This document shows positions 36,912-46,432 of a stretch of DNA of 64,000 bases, one piece after another. Source of the DNA: a bacterium (lineage in GTDB: Bacteria > Fidelibacterota > Marinisomatia > Marinisomatales > JAHJCW01); contig JANQGY010000009.1 in NCBI GenBank assembly GCA_028282845.1, positions 1-64,000 of the forward strand. The letters are read 5' to 3'. Under the pieces are notes generated by a model. The model was not told where the DNA came from and ran no database searches. It was given only the letters and a program-made list of their open reading frames with translations. The first letter of the stretch is position 1, and every line of letters begins with the position of its first letter. Made by a program: the position numbers and the translations under genes.

Positions 36912-38065
36912 GCATTCAGTGCATTTCGCACTATTTCCCGACTGATGACCATACGTTGAACTTCACTCGTTCCTTCGCCGATCTCTAAAACTTTAGCGTC
37001 CCTGAAAAAACGCTCAACATCATATTCCCTGACGTAACCGTAACCCCCGAAGACCTGTATTGCCTCGGTAGTAATATCCATCGCCACTTCACTGGCGAAT
37101 AATTTTGCCATAGCAGCTTCTTTCAATACTTCTTCGCCTTGGTCTTTTTTCCAAGCGGCATGATATACAAGCAACTTAGCAGCTTCAATCTGTGTAGCCA
37201 TATCAGCCAGTTTGAAGCCTACCGGTTGAAATTTATAAATTGGTTTACCGAAAGCTTCTCTTTGGGTTGAATACTGTAAAGCTTTTTCATAAGCGCCCTC
37301 GGCAGTTCCGACTGCCAAAGCTGCCATAGATATTCTGCCGCCCACTAATGTTTTTAAAAATGTTCGAAAACCGGTGGTTGGATCTCCTATCATATTTTCC
37401 GCGGGTACACGCATATCGTTAAAAAATATTTGGCGTGTATCGCTTGCCCGCCAACCCATTTTTTTCTCTTTAGGTGCTATCTCCAAACCTTTGGTGTCCA
37501 TCGGGGCAAGAAAAGCCCCGACACCAAGCTTTTCACCATCTTTGATTACTTGGGCGGTCAAACTAAGTAGTCCGGCTTCTCCTGCATTAGTAATAAATAT
37601 CTTACTGCCATTAATTATATATTCGTCACCGACCAACTCAGCCGTAGTTTGAGTTGCGCCGGCATCACTTCCGGCTCCCGGTTCGGTCAAACCAAAAGCA
37701 CCTAACATTTTCCCTGAAGCAAGATCGGGTACATATTTTTTCTTTTGCTCCTCGGTCCCCGATAATACGATCGGCATTGTGCCCAAAGATGTATGTGCTG
37801 CCATGGTTATTGCCAGCGATGCATCCACTTTTGCCAGTTCAATTACTGAAGCCGCATAAGCCACCGTGTCCATTCCGGCTCCACCATATTCCTCCGGCAC
37901 CGGAATTCCTAACATTCCCAGTTCAGCCATCTGATCAACCAAATCCCGTGGAAATTTTCCGGTTTCGTCAAGCTCCTGAGCGACCGGTTCAATCTCATTT
38001 TGGGCAAAATCCCGAACCATTGATCTGATCATTTCATGTTCTTCGGTAAAAAATAGCTTATCCAT
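36908..38065 (-). CDS. Acyl-CoA dehydrogenase
   Basis: A flavin enzyme that makes the alpha-beta double bond in acyl-CoA. MLGAFGLTEPGAGSDAGA and FITNAGEAG bind FAD and substrate, QVFGGYGYVREYDVERFFRDAK is the FAD-ribityl loop, and the catalytic Glu lies in IGEGTSEVQR. 385 residues fits short-chain or branched-chain members. The chain-length preference is not safely predictable. It sits between fabH and pgpH, an arrangement that mixes fatty-acid degradation and synthesis genes. Confidence 0.94.
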   Translation of the reverse strand: MDKLFFTEEHEMIRSMVRDFAQNEIEPVAQELDETGKFPRDLVDQMAELGMLGIPVPEEYGGAGMDTVAYAASVIELAKVDASLAITMAAHTSLGTMPIVLSGTEEQKKKYVPDLASGKMLGAFGLTEPGAGSDAGATQTTAELVGDEYIINGSKIFITNAGEAGLLSLTAQVIKDGEKLGVGAFLAPMDTKGLEIAPKEKKMGWRASDTRQIFFNDMRVPAENMIGDPTTGFRTFLKTLVGGRISMAALAVGTAEGAYEKALQYSTQREAFGKPIYKFQPVGFKLADMATQIEAAKLLVYHAAWKKDQGEEVLKEAAMAKLFASEVAMDITTEAIQVFGGYGYVREYDVERFFRDAKVLEIGEGTSEVQRMVISREIVRNALNA

Positions 38066-38094
38066 TGAATATCCTAATTATAGTTAATTTTTAA

Positions 38095-39087
38095 TTACCA
38101 CCTGATTGCTGCCGATGCCCAAGTAAATCCTGAACCAAAAGCCGCTAAAATAAGTATATCTCCGTCGTTAATTTTTCCATTATCATATGCCTCAGACAGT
38201 GCAATCGGAATGGATGCTCCGGTTGTATTACCATATCTTTCAATGTTGCTGTACATGCGGTCCATTCCAATACCTAAACGCTTTGCCACAAATTGCGTAA
38301 TTCTAAGATTTGCCTGATGAGGAATGAACAAATCAACATCATCAACTTTCAGGTTATTAGCATTAAGCGCTTCCATAATAACTTCCGGAAATCTTACAAC
38401 CGCATTCTTAAAAACCTCTCTGCCATTCATCTGCGGAAATTGTCTGCCGGCATCCAACATCTCATGCGACATGCAAGGATTTTCAAGCGAAGTGGGAAGT
38501 TCAGCCCACAAATACTGGGCAAATTTACCCTGTGAGTGCATATGTGTGGAAAGTATGGCGCTGTCTCCATCGGTCGCTTGTAAAACAACCGCGCCGGCAC
38601 CGTCACCGAATAAAACAGCCATATCTCTACCACGGGTAGAAACATCAATACCAGTAGATTGTATCTCGGCGCCAATCAGCAGAACATTGTTTACTTGACC
38701 TGTTTTAATAAATTGATCGGCAATTGATAATCCATAAATAAAGGCTGAACATGCAACCTTAATATCAAAAGCTCCAATTGTATCCATCCCCATTTTATCC
38801 TGAACCTGAACAGCCGAACCCGGGAAATTATAATCCGATGTTAGTGTTGCAAAAATTATCAATTCTATATCTTTTGGAGTAAGGCCTGCCATTTCAATTG
38901 CTTTTTCGGAAGCTTTAACCGCCAAGTCAGACGTGCCAATTTTTTCATTAACCCATCGCCTTTCATTGATACCTGTCCTTTCCACAATCCAATCATCCGA
39001 GGTGTCCATATATTTTTCAAGATCTTTATTGGTAACTATATTATCCGGCACATAATAACCAACACCGGTTATTTTAGTTTTTTTCAT
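38095..39087 (-). CDS. fabH: Beta-ketoacyl-ACP synthase III
   Basis: FabH condenses acetyl- or acyl-CoA with malonyl-ACP to begin fatty-acid synthesis. The Cys-His-Asn triad appears in IKVACSAFIYGL, FIPHQANLRI and GNTTGASIP. The N-terminus ITGVGYYVPDNIVTN is typical. The ATG at 39087 starts just after the recJ stop and gives a normal 330 residues; a GTG at 39108 inside recJ is less likely. It shares the leftward operon with recJ and the acyl-CoA dehydrogenase. Confidence 0.96.
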   Translation of the reverse strand: MKKTKITGVGYYVPDNIVTNKDLEKYMDTSDDWIVERTGINERRWVNEKIGTSDLAVKASEKAIEMAGLTPKDIELIIFATLTSDYNFPGSAVQVQDKMGMDTIGAFDIKVACSAFIYGLSIADQFIKTGQVNNVLLIGAEIQSTGIDVSTRGRDMAVLFGDGAGAVVLQATDGDSAILSTHMHSQGKFAQYLWAELPTSLENPCMSHEMLDAGRQFPQMNGREVFKNAVVRFPEVIMEALNANNLKVDDVDLFIPHQANLRITQFVAKRLGIGMDRMYSNIERYGNTTGASIPIALSEAYDNGKINDGDILILAAFGSGFTWASAAIRW

Positions 39088-39088
39088 A

Positions 39089-40801
39089 TTAATTCTCTTT
39101 TTTATCACTCATTTTAATATCCCGAACATTAAGTTGAACCGTGCGTCGGCCCTGCCATTCATTAACTTCAACTACATAAGCCAAATCGATCGGAAGCCCT
39201 TTGATCAATTTCTCATAATGTTGTGACATATTAAAACCAATTGCAGAAATTACCTTTTGGTTCTGGCGAATTTTGAAAAGTATGTGATCGCCATTACCAA
39301 TTACTCTCGGATTTCCGATTACTTCAACGCGTTTTGAAACAAAATTTGGTCTCATATTACCCGGCCCGTAAGGTGCCAATTTATCCAGAAAATCCATAAA
39401 TCTTCTATTTATATCTTTTAATTTAAGAATTCCATCTAAAGTCAATGTAGGAATTAAATCATCGGCAGAGGTGTTATTATTTACAAAATCGGTGAACTCT
39501 TTCTTAAATTTGGCAAAAGACTCTTTTGATACGGTCAATCCGGCAGCCATGGCATGTCCTCCAAAATCCATCAAGAATTCTGAAGAAGCTGATAGTGCCT
39601 CATACAAATCAACTTTAGCTATACTGCGTGCCGAACCCTTTCCGATACTGTTCTCATCATAAGAAATAATCACGGTCGGACGATGGAATTCTTCTTTCAC
39701 TTTAGAAGCAACTATTCCGATCACACCGGGATGCCAATCGTTTCCGGCTAATACTATTGCACGATCATTTTTCAGATCAATGCTTGCATTGATCTTATTA
39801 AACGCAGCATCAACTACATCCTGTTGAATTTGCTGTCTTTTTTGATTTTCCTGTAATAAAACATTAGCCAGATACTTGGCGCGTTTTTTATCGTTGGTCG
39901 TTAATAATTCGACTGAACGATTAGCATCACCAAGTCTTCCTGCAGCATTAATTTTAGGTGCAACACCAAACACTAATTGACCAACGGATAAAGATTTATC
40001 GCTCAACCCAACTGAATCTAACAACGCCTTTATGCCCGGTTTACTTCCATTGGTAAGTAATTCTAAACCATGTTTTACTATTACGCGGTTTTCTCCGCTC
40101 AAAGGAACCATATCCGCACAGGTACCTAATGTTACCAAATCTAAATATTCATAGATCCTATCTATCGGAATTTTTAATTTTATGGCGATCGCGCAAACCA
40201 ATTTGAAAGCGACTCCGCCACCGCACAGATTTTTAAAAGGATAGCTACAATCAGCACGCTTAGGATTAAGAATTGCATAGGCTTCAGGTAATTTATCATC
40301 GGGAATATGATGGTCGGTAATAATCACATCAATTCCTAAAGATTTGGCATATTTGATCGGTTCAATGGCATTAATTCCACAATCGCAGGTTAGAATTAAA
40401 TCCATACCTATGCTGTGGGCTTTATCAATTCCGGTATTTGATAAGCCATATCCTTCTGATTCACGATTTGGTATATACGAAGTAACCTCAACCCCCATTT
40501 CCATTAAAGCCAAATAAAGCAAGGAAGCGCCGGTTGTTCCATCTACATCATAATCACCATAAATAAAAATCGGATTTTTCGATTTTATATTTTGGCCAAT
40601 TCTATCTACTGCTTTATCCATATCCTTCATTTTAAAAGGATCATACAACAAATCCAATGAAGGCTCAAAAAACGGAAGAGAGTTTTCTAATGATTCGATT
40701 TCTCTATTGGCAAGGACACGGGCAATAATCTCAGTAGATTGAAATTCCTTTTTTAGGTGATTAACTTTTTTAGGATCCGGATTTAGGAATTGCCATTTCA
40801 T
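39089..40801 (-). CDS. recJ: Single-stranded-DNA exonuclease RecJ
   Basis: RecJ degrades single-stranded DNA 5' to 3' in recombination and repair. The DHH motifs are IYGDYDVDGTTGAS, TCDCGI, ITDHHIPDD and NPKRADCSY. The DHHA1 domain has DFGGHAMAAGLTV, and an OB fold ends the protein with RRTVQLNVRDIKM. The 570 residues are a normal length. It is the first gene of the operon running left to mazG. Confidence 0.96.
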   Translation of the reverse strand: MKWQFLNPDPKKVNHLKKEFQSTEIIARVLANREIESLENSLPFFEPSLDLLYDPFKMKDMDKAVDRIGQNIKSKNPIFIYGDYDVDGTTGASLLYLALMEMGVEVTSYIPNRESEGYGLSNTGIDKAHSIGMDLILTCDCGINAIEPIKYAKSLGIDVIITDHHIPDDKLPEAYAILNPKRADCSYPFKNLCGGGVAFKLVCAIAIKLKIPIDRIYEYLDLVTLGTCADMVPLSGENRVIVKHGLELLTNGSKPGIKALLDSVGLSDKSLSVGQLVFGVAPKINAAGRLGDANRSVELLTTNDKKRAKYLANVLLQENQKRQQIQQDVVDAAFNKINASIDLKNDRAIVLAGNDWHPGVIGIVASKVKEEFHRPTVIISYDENSIGKGSARSIAKVDLYEALSASSEFLMDFGGHAMAAGLTVSKESFAKFKKEFTDFVNNNTSADDLIPTLTLDGILKLKDINRRFMDFLDKLAPYGPGNMRPNFVSKRVEVIGNPRVIGNGDHILFKIRQNQKVISAIGFNMSQHYEKLIKGLPIDLAYVVEVNEWQGRRTVQLNVRDIKMSDKKEN

Positions 40802-40914
40802 TTCAATTTGCGATATTTCTATACAAACAATCTAATTATTACTATTCAGGGCTACTGAATTTAGATGAAGATTTCGGATTATTCGATATTAATTGATAAG
40901 TTTTTGAAATTAAA

Positions 40915-41288
40915 CTGAGCTGGTCTATAAGCCGAGTTTTGTATCCCGATCAGATCGGGACGGTGATCATTCATCTAGACTCAACTTCACAATTGAGTTC
41001 AAGCAATCTACCCGTCTCTACCGTTGAAAACTGCGATGCGAACAACATCTCGAGAACTATTTGATCTTACACCGAGTGGGGTTTACAAGCTTTCCATTTC
41101 TCAACGGATACTGGTAGTCTCTTACACTACCTTTTCACCCTTACCCCGACAAGTCGGGGCGGTATATTTTCTGCTGCACTTTCCGTATATCGCTATTGCG
41201 ATACCCCTCCTGTTAGGAGGCACTCCGTTCTACGGTGCCCGGACTTTCCTCCCTCCAATAAAAAGAGGGCAATCACCCGACCAGCTCA
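40915..41288 (-). ncRNA. rnpB: RNase P RNA (bacterial type A)
   Basis: Read on the minus strand, it begins TTGAGCTGGTCGGGTGATTG and contains the conserved GAGGAAAGTCCGGGCACC, a CAGGGTGCC-like P4 region and AAACCCCACTCGGTG. It ends GGCTTATAGACCAGCTCA, pairing with the 5' end to form P1. These landmarks define the catalytic RNA that removes tRNA leaders. Length is about 374 nucleotides. It lies between recJ and the zinc-ribbon gene; ends are placed from P1 pairing and may be off by a few bases. Confidence 0.95.
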
Positions 41289-41337
41289 ATTTTCAAATAA
41301 TAAGTTTATTAAAACAGGATAAATTAAATATTGCCGG

Positions 41338-42039
41338 CTAATTCTCAATATATAAAAATCGGCTGCATTCATCACAAGTATGGGCAGTTTTTCCTTCTCT
41401 GATTTCGGCAATCTTCTGTAACGGTACAAATGCACCACAGCCGCTGCAGGAATTACCAATAACCGGCACAGCAGCCATACCGCGTCTTGCCTTACGCACC
41501 ATATCGTATCTTTTCAAGACATTTGGATCAACGGACTTGATCAATGTTTCACGATCATTTTCAAGGTTTTCTTTTTGTTCAGCTGATTCCTGCATAAGTA
41601 GTTCCAAATTCTCTCTTTTTTCAATCAAATCCTTACTTACCGATTCCACATTCGCCTCTTGCTCGGCTATCTTCTTTTCAAGCTCTTCTTTTTCTTCAAG
41701 GAGTTCGATTTCTTCATTTTCATCATTGTCCAATTGCTCTTTCAGATGATCAATTTCAGACATGATGGCATCATACTGCCGGTTGGTGGTAACCTTGAAA
41801 AGTTGCTCCTTTAGATTATCAATTTTCTCATTATCTTCCTTAACCCGTAAATCCATTTTATTCAACGCAAGTTGTATTTCTTTAATCCTTTGCTTGTTCT
41901 CGTTTATTTCATTTATTGCACGTTTTTCTTCGTCTATGGATTCCTCAACTTTTCTTGGCAGGTCACCAAGGATATCCTCTAATTCCATTAATTGTAAATC
42001 AATGCTCTGTAGTTCTATAATATTTTTAACTGAACTCAT
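41338..42039 (-). CDS. Coiled-coil zinc-ribbon protein (DUF164/C4-type)
   Basis: The first 170 residues form a long helical hairpin coiled coil, rich in Glu and Lys heptads. The C-terminus is a C4 zinc ribbon with Cys pairs in NSCSGCGAFVP and AHTCDECSRFLY. This is the DUF164/CT398-like family. Chlamydial CdsZ is a related protein, but a general function is not settled. It starts 22 bases after a terminator-like hairpin and ends about 50 bases before the RNase P RNA, in the same direction. Confidence 0.9.
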   Translation of the reverse strand: MSSVKNIIELQSIDLQLMELEDILGDLPRKVEESIDEEKRAINEINENKQRIKEIQLALNKMDLRVKEDNEKIDNLKEQLFKVTTNRQYDAIMSEIDHLKEQLDNDENEEIELLEEKEELEKKIAEQEANVESVSKDLIEKRENLELLMQESAEQKENLENDRETLIKSVDPNVLKRYDMVRKARRGMAAVPVIGNSCSGCGAFVPLQKIAEIREGKTAHTCDECSRFLYIEN

Positions 42040-42060
42040 GTATTTCCTACTCTATATATT

Positions 42061-42087
42061 AAAAATGCACCTCAGAAAGGTGCATTT
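42061..42087 (-). terminator. Hairpin with T-run before the zinc-ribbon gene
   Basis: An 8-bp perfect inverted repeat (ATGCACCT and AGGTGCAT) with a 5-base loop is followed, on the minus strand, by ATTTTTAATAT and then the ribosome-binding site of the gene at 42039. It looks like an intrinsic terminator but has no gene upstream on that strand. It could be an attenuator in the leader, or end a small untranslated RNA. Confidence 0.5.
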
Positions 42088-42410
42088 ATCTAAATTAATT
42101 TCAATTGGCAAACATTGCCCTATTATACTATAGGATCTCAAAGCGTTTTTGCCTCTTCTGTATTATTAATCATCATGATTTTGTCAAATTAAGCGTGCGA
42201 ATTTAATAAAAATCATCAACAATTGATATATGAATTTATCTATCGGATTTCAAGTACCGCCCTGTCAACAACATTTTTAAATAATAAACCTCTCCGATTT
42301 AATTCAATAATAATACAGATCAATAATGATATTCTGTCCGATTAAAGTTGCTTATTTTAAATTGTATATAAAATACTTAAGTTTATAGAATCTGAAATAC
42401 AGGGGAAATT
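42088..42410. other. AT-rich divergent promoter region
   Basis: A 323-base gap separates the leftward zinc-ribbon gene and the rightward polysaccharide operon. It contains a small GGCAA...TTGCC hairpin near 42106-42118. I see no gene, known riboswitch or tRNA in it. Promoters for both directions must lie here. An AGGGGA motif near 42400 is the ribosome-binding site of the SLBB gene. Confidence 0.4.
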
Positions 42411-42917
42411 ATGCTTTATTATCGAAAATTATTTATTGTAACAATTGTAATATTAATATTTGCCAATTTTGCAATTGCCCAAGTATCGGCATCCGGATCA
42501 TCTAATTATCCGCGTAGCGGTGAACGCTATGTAACCGATGAAGATGGAATTATCAAAATGTGGGTCAATGTTTGGGGACAAGTAAACCGCCCCGGCAGTT
42601 ATTTAGTTTATGATGGCATTGACCTGGCGACACTACTTTCTGTCACCGGTGGACCAACACAAGGCGCTAATCTCAATAGAATAAAATTATATCGGGAATT
42701 GCCCGATGCTAATGGCAATATGTCTAAAACAATAAACTTAAACAAATTCCTTAAAACAGGTGATCGGGGAGAATTCACGCGAATATTGCCAAACGATACT
42801 TTTGTGATACCACAGTCGTTTTCATCTTACATATTTTCGAATTTGAATATCGTTAATACGATTATAAATATTTATAATCTTTACACTATTGCTAGATTGA
42901 GAGAGGAATCAAACTAA
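42411..42917 (+). CDS. SLBB-domain polysaccharide export-type protein
   Basis: A signal peptide (ending AIAQ) is followed by one SLBB domain: VNVWGQVNRPGSYLVYDGIDLATLLSVTGGP, then RIKLYRE and a helical C-terminus. Soluble SLBB proteins of this size act with Wza-type outer-membrane exporters or as soluble ligand-binding parts of capsule systems. No N-terminal polysaccharide-export (PES) domain is seen, so it is not a full Wza. It starts the rightward polysaccharide operon, 21 bases before the Wzz/BY-kinase gene. Confidence 0.87.
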   Translation: MLYYRKLFIVTIVILIFANFAIAQVSASGSSNYPRSGERYVTDEDGIIKMWVNVWGQVNRPGSYLVYDGIDLATLLSVTGGPTQGANLNRIKLYRELPDANGNMSKTINLNKFLKTGDRGEFTRILPNDTFVIPQSFSSYIFSNLNIVNTIINIYNLYTIARLREESN

Positions 42918-42938
42918 CTCTACTGTTAACACACAAAA

Positions 42939-45308
42939 ATGCAAAGATTCAATATAGCCGACACCAACCAACAGCCCGACTCCGAACTGGGTGTAAAGGA
43001 AATACTGTACTTATTAAGACGACATTTACCGTTAATAAGTATTACAACCATTTTTGTAATAGTTGTAGCAATGCTATATACCCTTATTCAAATTCCGACT
43101 TACAACGCTTCTTCAATGGTTGTTGTGGAAGAACGTAACCAAACAGGTGCAATGTTTGATTTTGGCGGAGAAACCAATCTCTCTCTCATTAATACTATGA
43201 ACAATGAGATGGAGTTGTTGAAGTCCAGAACCTTATCCGAAGAAGTGGTGAACGACCTGTGGAATTCCGAGCATAGAAACAACATGTATCTATTCGAGAC
43301 CAGAATTTATAAACCGGAAGGTCTCAGAAAACCTCTCAGAGGTATTTGGAATTCAATATTCAATCGCAATCTGAAAGAAAAATTCTACCATGAAAACACA
43401 TTAATACCTCAAACGCTATTATCGGAAGCTTCAGGAATAATACGTGATAATATTAATTTGATAAATGAACGTAATACTAACGTTTTAAGAATTACGATGG
43501 AGAGCAATGACCCTCAAGAGTCAGCTCTACTCGCAAACACTGTAGCAAAATTATATCAACAGCGGGACATGGAATGGAGTACCGGTGAAGTTGTAAATCT
43601 TAGAAGCTTTTTGCAAAATCAGCTGACTAAAGTTGAAGCTGATTTGCAAATTGTAGAAGATTCCCTAAGACGTTTTCAAGAGCAGGAGCAAATATTTGAA
43701 CTGGAAGGTAATGCCAAGCAGTTGATGGATCAATTAGGCGATGTGGAAACAAAATACAGATCAATATTAGCGGAAATAAACATTATTAGAGAACGCATGC
43801 GCTTTATTGACAGCAGGTTGTCTGAGGAGGAAAAAAACTTAAAAGAACAGCTCCTTAATTCAATTGATGCCAGACTTACTGCTTTAAGAACTGAAATTGC
43901 ACAAACTGAAGCAAATTTAGTCCGTAATGAATCTACTTACGGAGTTAATCACGAGGCGGTTTTATCCCTGCAATCAAAACTTAATCGTCTTAAAGCAGAA
44001 TTAGAAGAACAAACCAATCAATTAATCGAAAGCGGTACATCTGTGACAGACCCCATACAATATCGCCAAGCATTAATGGATACATCACTTTATTTGGAAT
44101 CGCGTTTGGCAAATTATCAATCACAAGCACGGGAATACCGAAAAATCGTTGACCAATATACGCGGGAATTAAACACGCTACCTGCCAAGTCGGTACAGTT
44201 CGCTCAATTAGAAAGAGACCGTTCAGTGCTGGCAGAGACCTACTCATTAATTCGCCAAAAACTGGAAGAAGCCAGAATAACCGAAGCTTCACAATTGGGC
44301 AAAGTACGGATTATAGATCCGGCAATACCACCATTGTCAAAAACCAGTCCAAGTACTATGCTTAATTTATTTTTCGGTTTGATAGTCGGAGTCGGCATCG
44401 GCGCTTTAGCTGCCTTCCTAATTGAACAAACTGATAATACATTAAAAAACACTAGCGATATTGAAAGACGTGGTCTAAATGTCATCGGAATTATTCCTGA
44501 TATTACCAAAGCAAAAGGGACTTATGGGCGCAGGCAAAAAAGAAAATTAAAACGGGTTAAAGAGCAAGAGTATAAAATGGGTACCATAAATGTAACCAAC
44601 GATATTAAACGACGTATCATTACCAAAGAAGATCCGCGTTCTCCAATTGCAGAGGCATACAGAAGCTTGCGGACCAGTTTAACTTATGCGTCTGTTGACA
44701 GTGAATTGAAGTCGCTCATCGTTACAAGTGCGGGTCCCGGAGAAGGTAAAACCACCACGATCACAAATCTTGCGATAACTTTCGCGAATATCGGTAAGCG
44801 CACACTCCTGATTGATGCTGATCTCAGGAGACCAGTTGTGCATAAAATATTTAATTTTAACATTGAGCCCGGATTAACACATTACTTAACAGGATTTCCT
44901 CGAAATATTCACCCCTTGGTTAAGCAGACCGAGATTAAAAATCTACAAGTTATCACCGCAGGTGCGACACCGCCTGATCCTTCCGTACTATTAAGTTCAC
45001 AGAGAATGCATGAGTTTATTAAGAATATTGAGATTGGCTGGGACATAATACTTTTTGACGCCCCACCGGCAGTTGCCGTGACAGATGCATCGCTTTTAGC
45101 GAAAGATATTAACCAATTCATTTTAGTTGTAAAATCCGGAGTAACCGATAAATTGGCATTTGATCGCACGATACAAATGCTGAGCGGTGCCGATGCTCCC
45201 ATCACCGGAGTAGTAATGAACGCTGTTTCACCAAGAACCAGTTATGAATCTTATCACTACTATAACGAATACTATAATTATTACAGCTCTGATGATAACA
45301 AGTCATAA
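42939..45308 (+). CDS. Fused Wzz chain-length regulator and BY-kinase
   Basis: An N-terminal Wzz domain has membrane helix 1 at about residues 32-52, and a long periplasmic coiled coil leads to helix 2 near residue 475. The cytosolic tyrosine-kinase domain follows. Walker A is TSAGPGEGKTTT, Walker A' is LLIDADLRRPV, and Walker B is WDIILFDAPPA. The C-terminal tail contains about eight tyrosines (SYHYYNEYYNYYSS), the autophosphorylation cluster. Such proteins control polymer length and export of exopolysaccharide or capsule. The 789-residue fusion is the Wzc/ExoP-type layout. MraY-like gene follows 48 bases on. Confidence 0.95.
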   Translation: MQRFNIADTNQQPDSELGVKEILYLLRRHLPLISITTIFVIVVAMLYTLIQIPTYNASSMVVVEERNQTGAMFDFGGETNLSLINTMNNEMELLKSRTLSEEVVNDLWNSEHRNNMYLFETRIYKPEGLRKPLRGIWNSIFNRNLKEKFYHENTLIPQTLLSEASGIIRDNINLINERNTNVLRITMESNDPQESALLANTVAKLYQQRDMEWSTGEVVNLRSFLQNQLTKVEADLQIVEDSLRRFQEQEQIFELEGNAKQLMDQLGDVETKYRSILAEINIIRERMRFIDSRLSEEEKNLKEQLLNSIDARLTALRTEIAQTEANLVRNESTYGVNHEAVLSLQSKLNRLKAELEEQTNQLIESGTSVTDPIQYRQALMDTSLYLESRLANYQSQAREYRKIVDQYTRELNTLPAKSVQFAQLERDRSVLAETYSLIRQKLEEARITEASQLGKVRIIDPAIPPLSKTSPSTMLNLFFGLIVGVGIGALAAFLIEQTDNTLKNTSDIERRGLNVIGIIPDITKAKGTYGRRQKRKLKRVKEQEYKMGTINVTNDIKRRIITKEDPRSPIAEAYRSLRTSLTYASVDSELKSLIVTSAGPGEGKTTTITNLAITFANIGKRTLLIDADLRRPVVHKIFNFNIEPGLTHYLTGFPRNIHPLVKQTEIKNLQVITAGATPPDPSVLLSSQRMHEFIKNIEIGWDIILFDAPPAVAVTDASLLAKDINQFILVVKSGVTDKLAFDRTIQMLSGADAPITGVVMNAVSPRTSYESYHYYNEYYNYYSSDDNKS

Positions 45309-45356
45309 TCTACTATTTTGATTATACGCAAATTGATTAAATTTTAGTTCACATAC

Positions 45357-46430
45357 ATGCTGCAACTATTAATTTTATCAGTCTTATCGTTTTTAATCAG
45401 TTTAATGATTGGCAGATTTCTTTATAAATCTGACCTTCCCCAATCGCTGATCGATAAACCCAACATTAGAAAAATACATACAACACCCACGCCACTGGTC
45501 GGCGGTATTGCGATTATTTTCTCGTTTCTAATAATTGTAATTTTGTTTAATCTTTATGAAAATAATGTTGTTCAGCTTTATATTATTTTTTCTCTATTTT
45601 TCTTCTTCATCGGATTATTTGATGATCTATTCCAATGGAATTATAAGAAGAAATTCTTACTGCAATTAATTGGAACAATGGCTTTCACAATTACTATTTC
45701 TCAAAATATTGAAATATTACATTTCTCAACAATCAGCTCTTCTAACTTATTATTCAATTCTTTCATAATATTCATTTGGATATTGTTCATTATTAATGCT
45801 TTTAATTTTTTCGACGGCATAAACTTTTTAGCCGGAAGCCTGTCTCTAATTTTTTTTGTTAGCTATCTTGTATATTATTATTTTGTCGGGGATGTATTGG
45901 TGATTTCAATATTATTAATTCTAATTTTCTCGATAATTGGATTTTTATTCTACAACAGAGCTCCGGCTAAGATGTTTCTTGGAGATGCCGGTTCGATGTT
46001 TCTCGGATTTACGATAGCCGCTTTTCCTTTAATATTTTCAACTTCAAACACACAGACATATTCGACTTTTTTCGTAATAGTTGTCTTTATTTTAGTTTCG
46101 GATACAATCTTTGTATTAATCACAAGATTCCTTAAAAATAATAATCCCTTTCATCCCGACAAAACCCATCTTCATCATCAATTATTGAACCTGAATTTCA
46201 GAAACAGATATGTTGTTCTTATCATATTATTTGGTTCTTTACTGCATTCGCTTCTAGCGTTTTATAGCGAAAAAATATCGTTAATTTTATTACTATTATT
46301 ATTGTTAATTATCAACATCATATTTATTATATCTCCAAGATTTTTCCCAAATTTAGTAGAAAAATATAACCTTTGGGGTTTAAAACATATCTATGATAAA
46401 GCAATAAATTATTTTCAAGTAGATAAGTAA
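45357..46430 (+). CDS. MraY/WecA-family undecaprenyl-phosphate glycosyltransferase
   Basis: A polytopic protein with about ten membrane helices. The first Asp-rich motif is in FIGLFDDLFQW, NAFNFFDGINFLAG is the conserved N-x-x-N-x-x-D-G loop, FLGDAGSMFLGF the following catalytic loop, and HPDKTHLHHQLL the His-containing loop. Enzymes of this family transfer a sugar-1-phosphate to undecaprenyl phosphate and start a glycan chain. The sugar (GlcNAc or other) is unknown. It lies in the operon after the Wzz/BY-kinase and is probably the initiating transferase of the locus. Confidence 0.93.
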   Translation: MLQLLILSVLSFLISLMIGRFLYKSDLPQSLIDKPNIRKIHTTPTPLVGGIAIIFSFLIIVILFNLYENNVVQLYIIFSLFFFFIGLFDDLFQWNYKKKFLLQLIGTMAFTITISQNIEILHFSTISSSNLLFNSFIIFIWILFIINAFNFFDGINFLAGSLSLIFFVSYLVYYYFVGDVLVISILLILIFSIIGFLFYNRAPAKMFLGDAGSMFLGFTIAAFPLIFSTSNTQTYSTFFVIVVFILVSDTIFVLITRFLKNNNPFHPDKTHLHHQLLNLNFRNRYVVLIILFGSLLHSLLAFYSEKISLILLLLLLLIINIIFIISPRFFPNLVEKYNLWGLKHIYDKAINYFQVDK

Positions 46431-46432
46431 TT

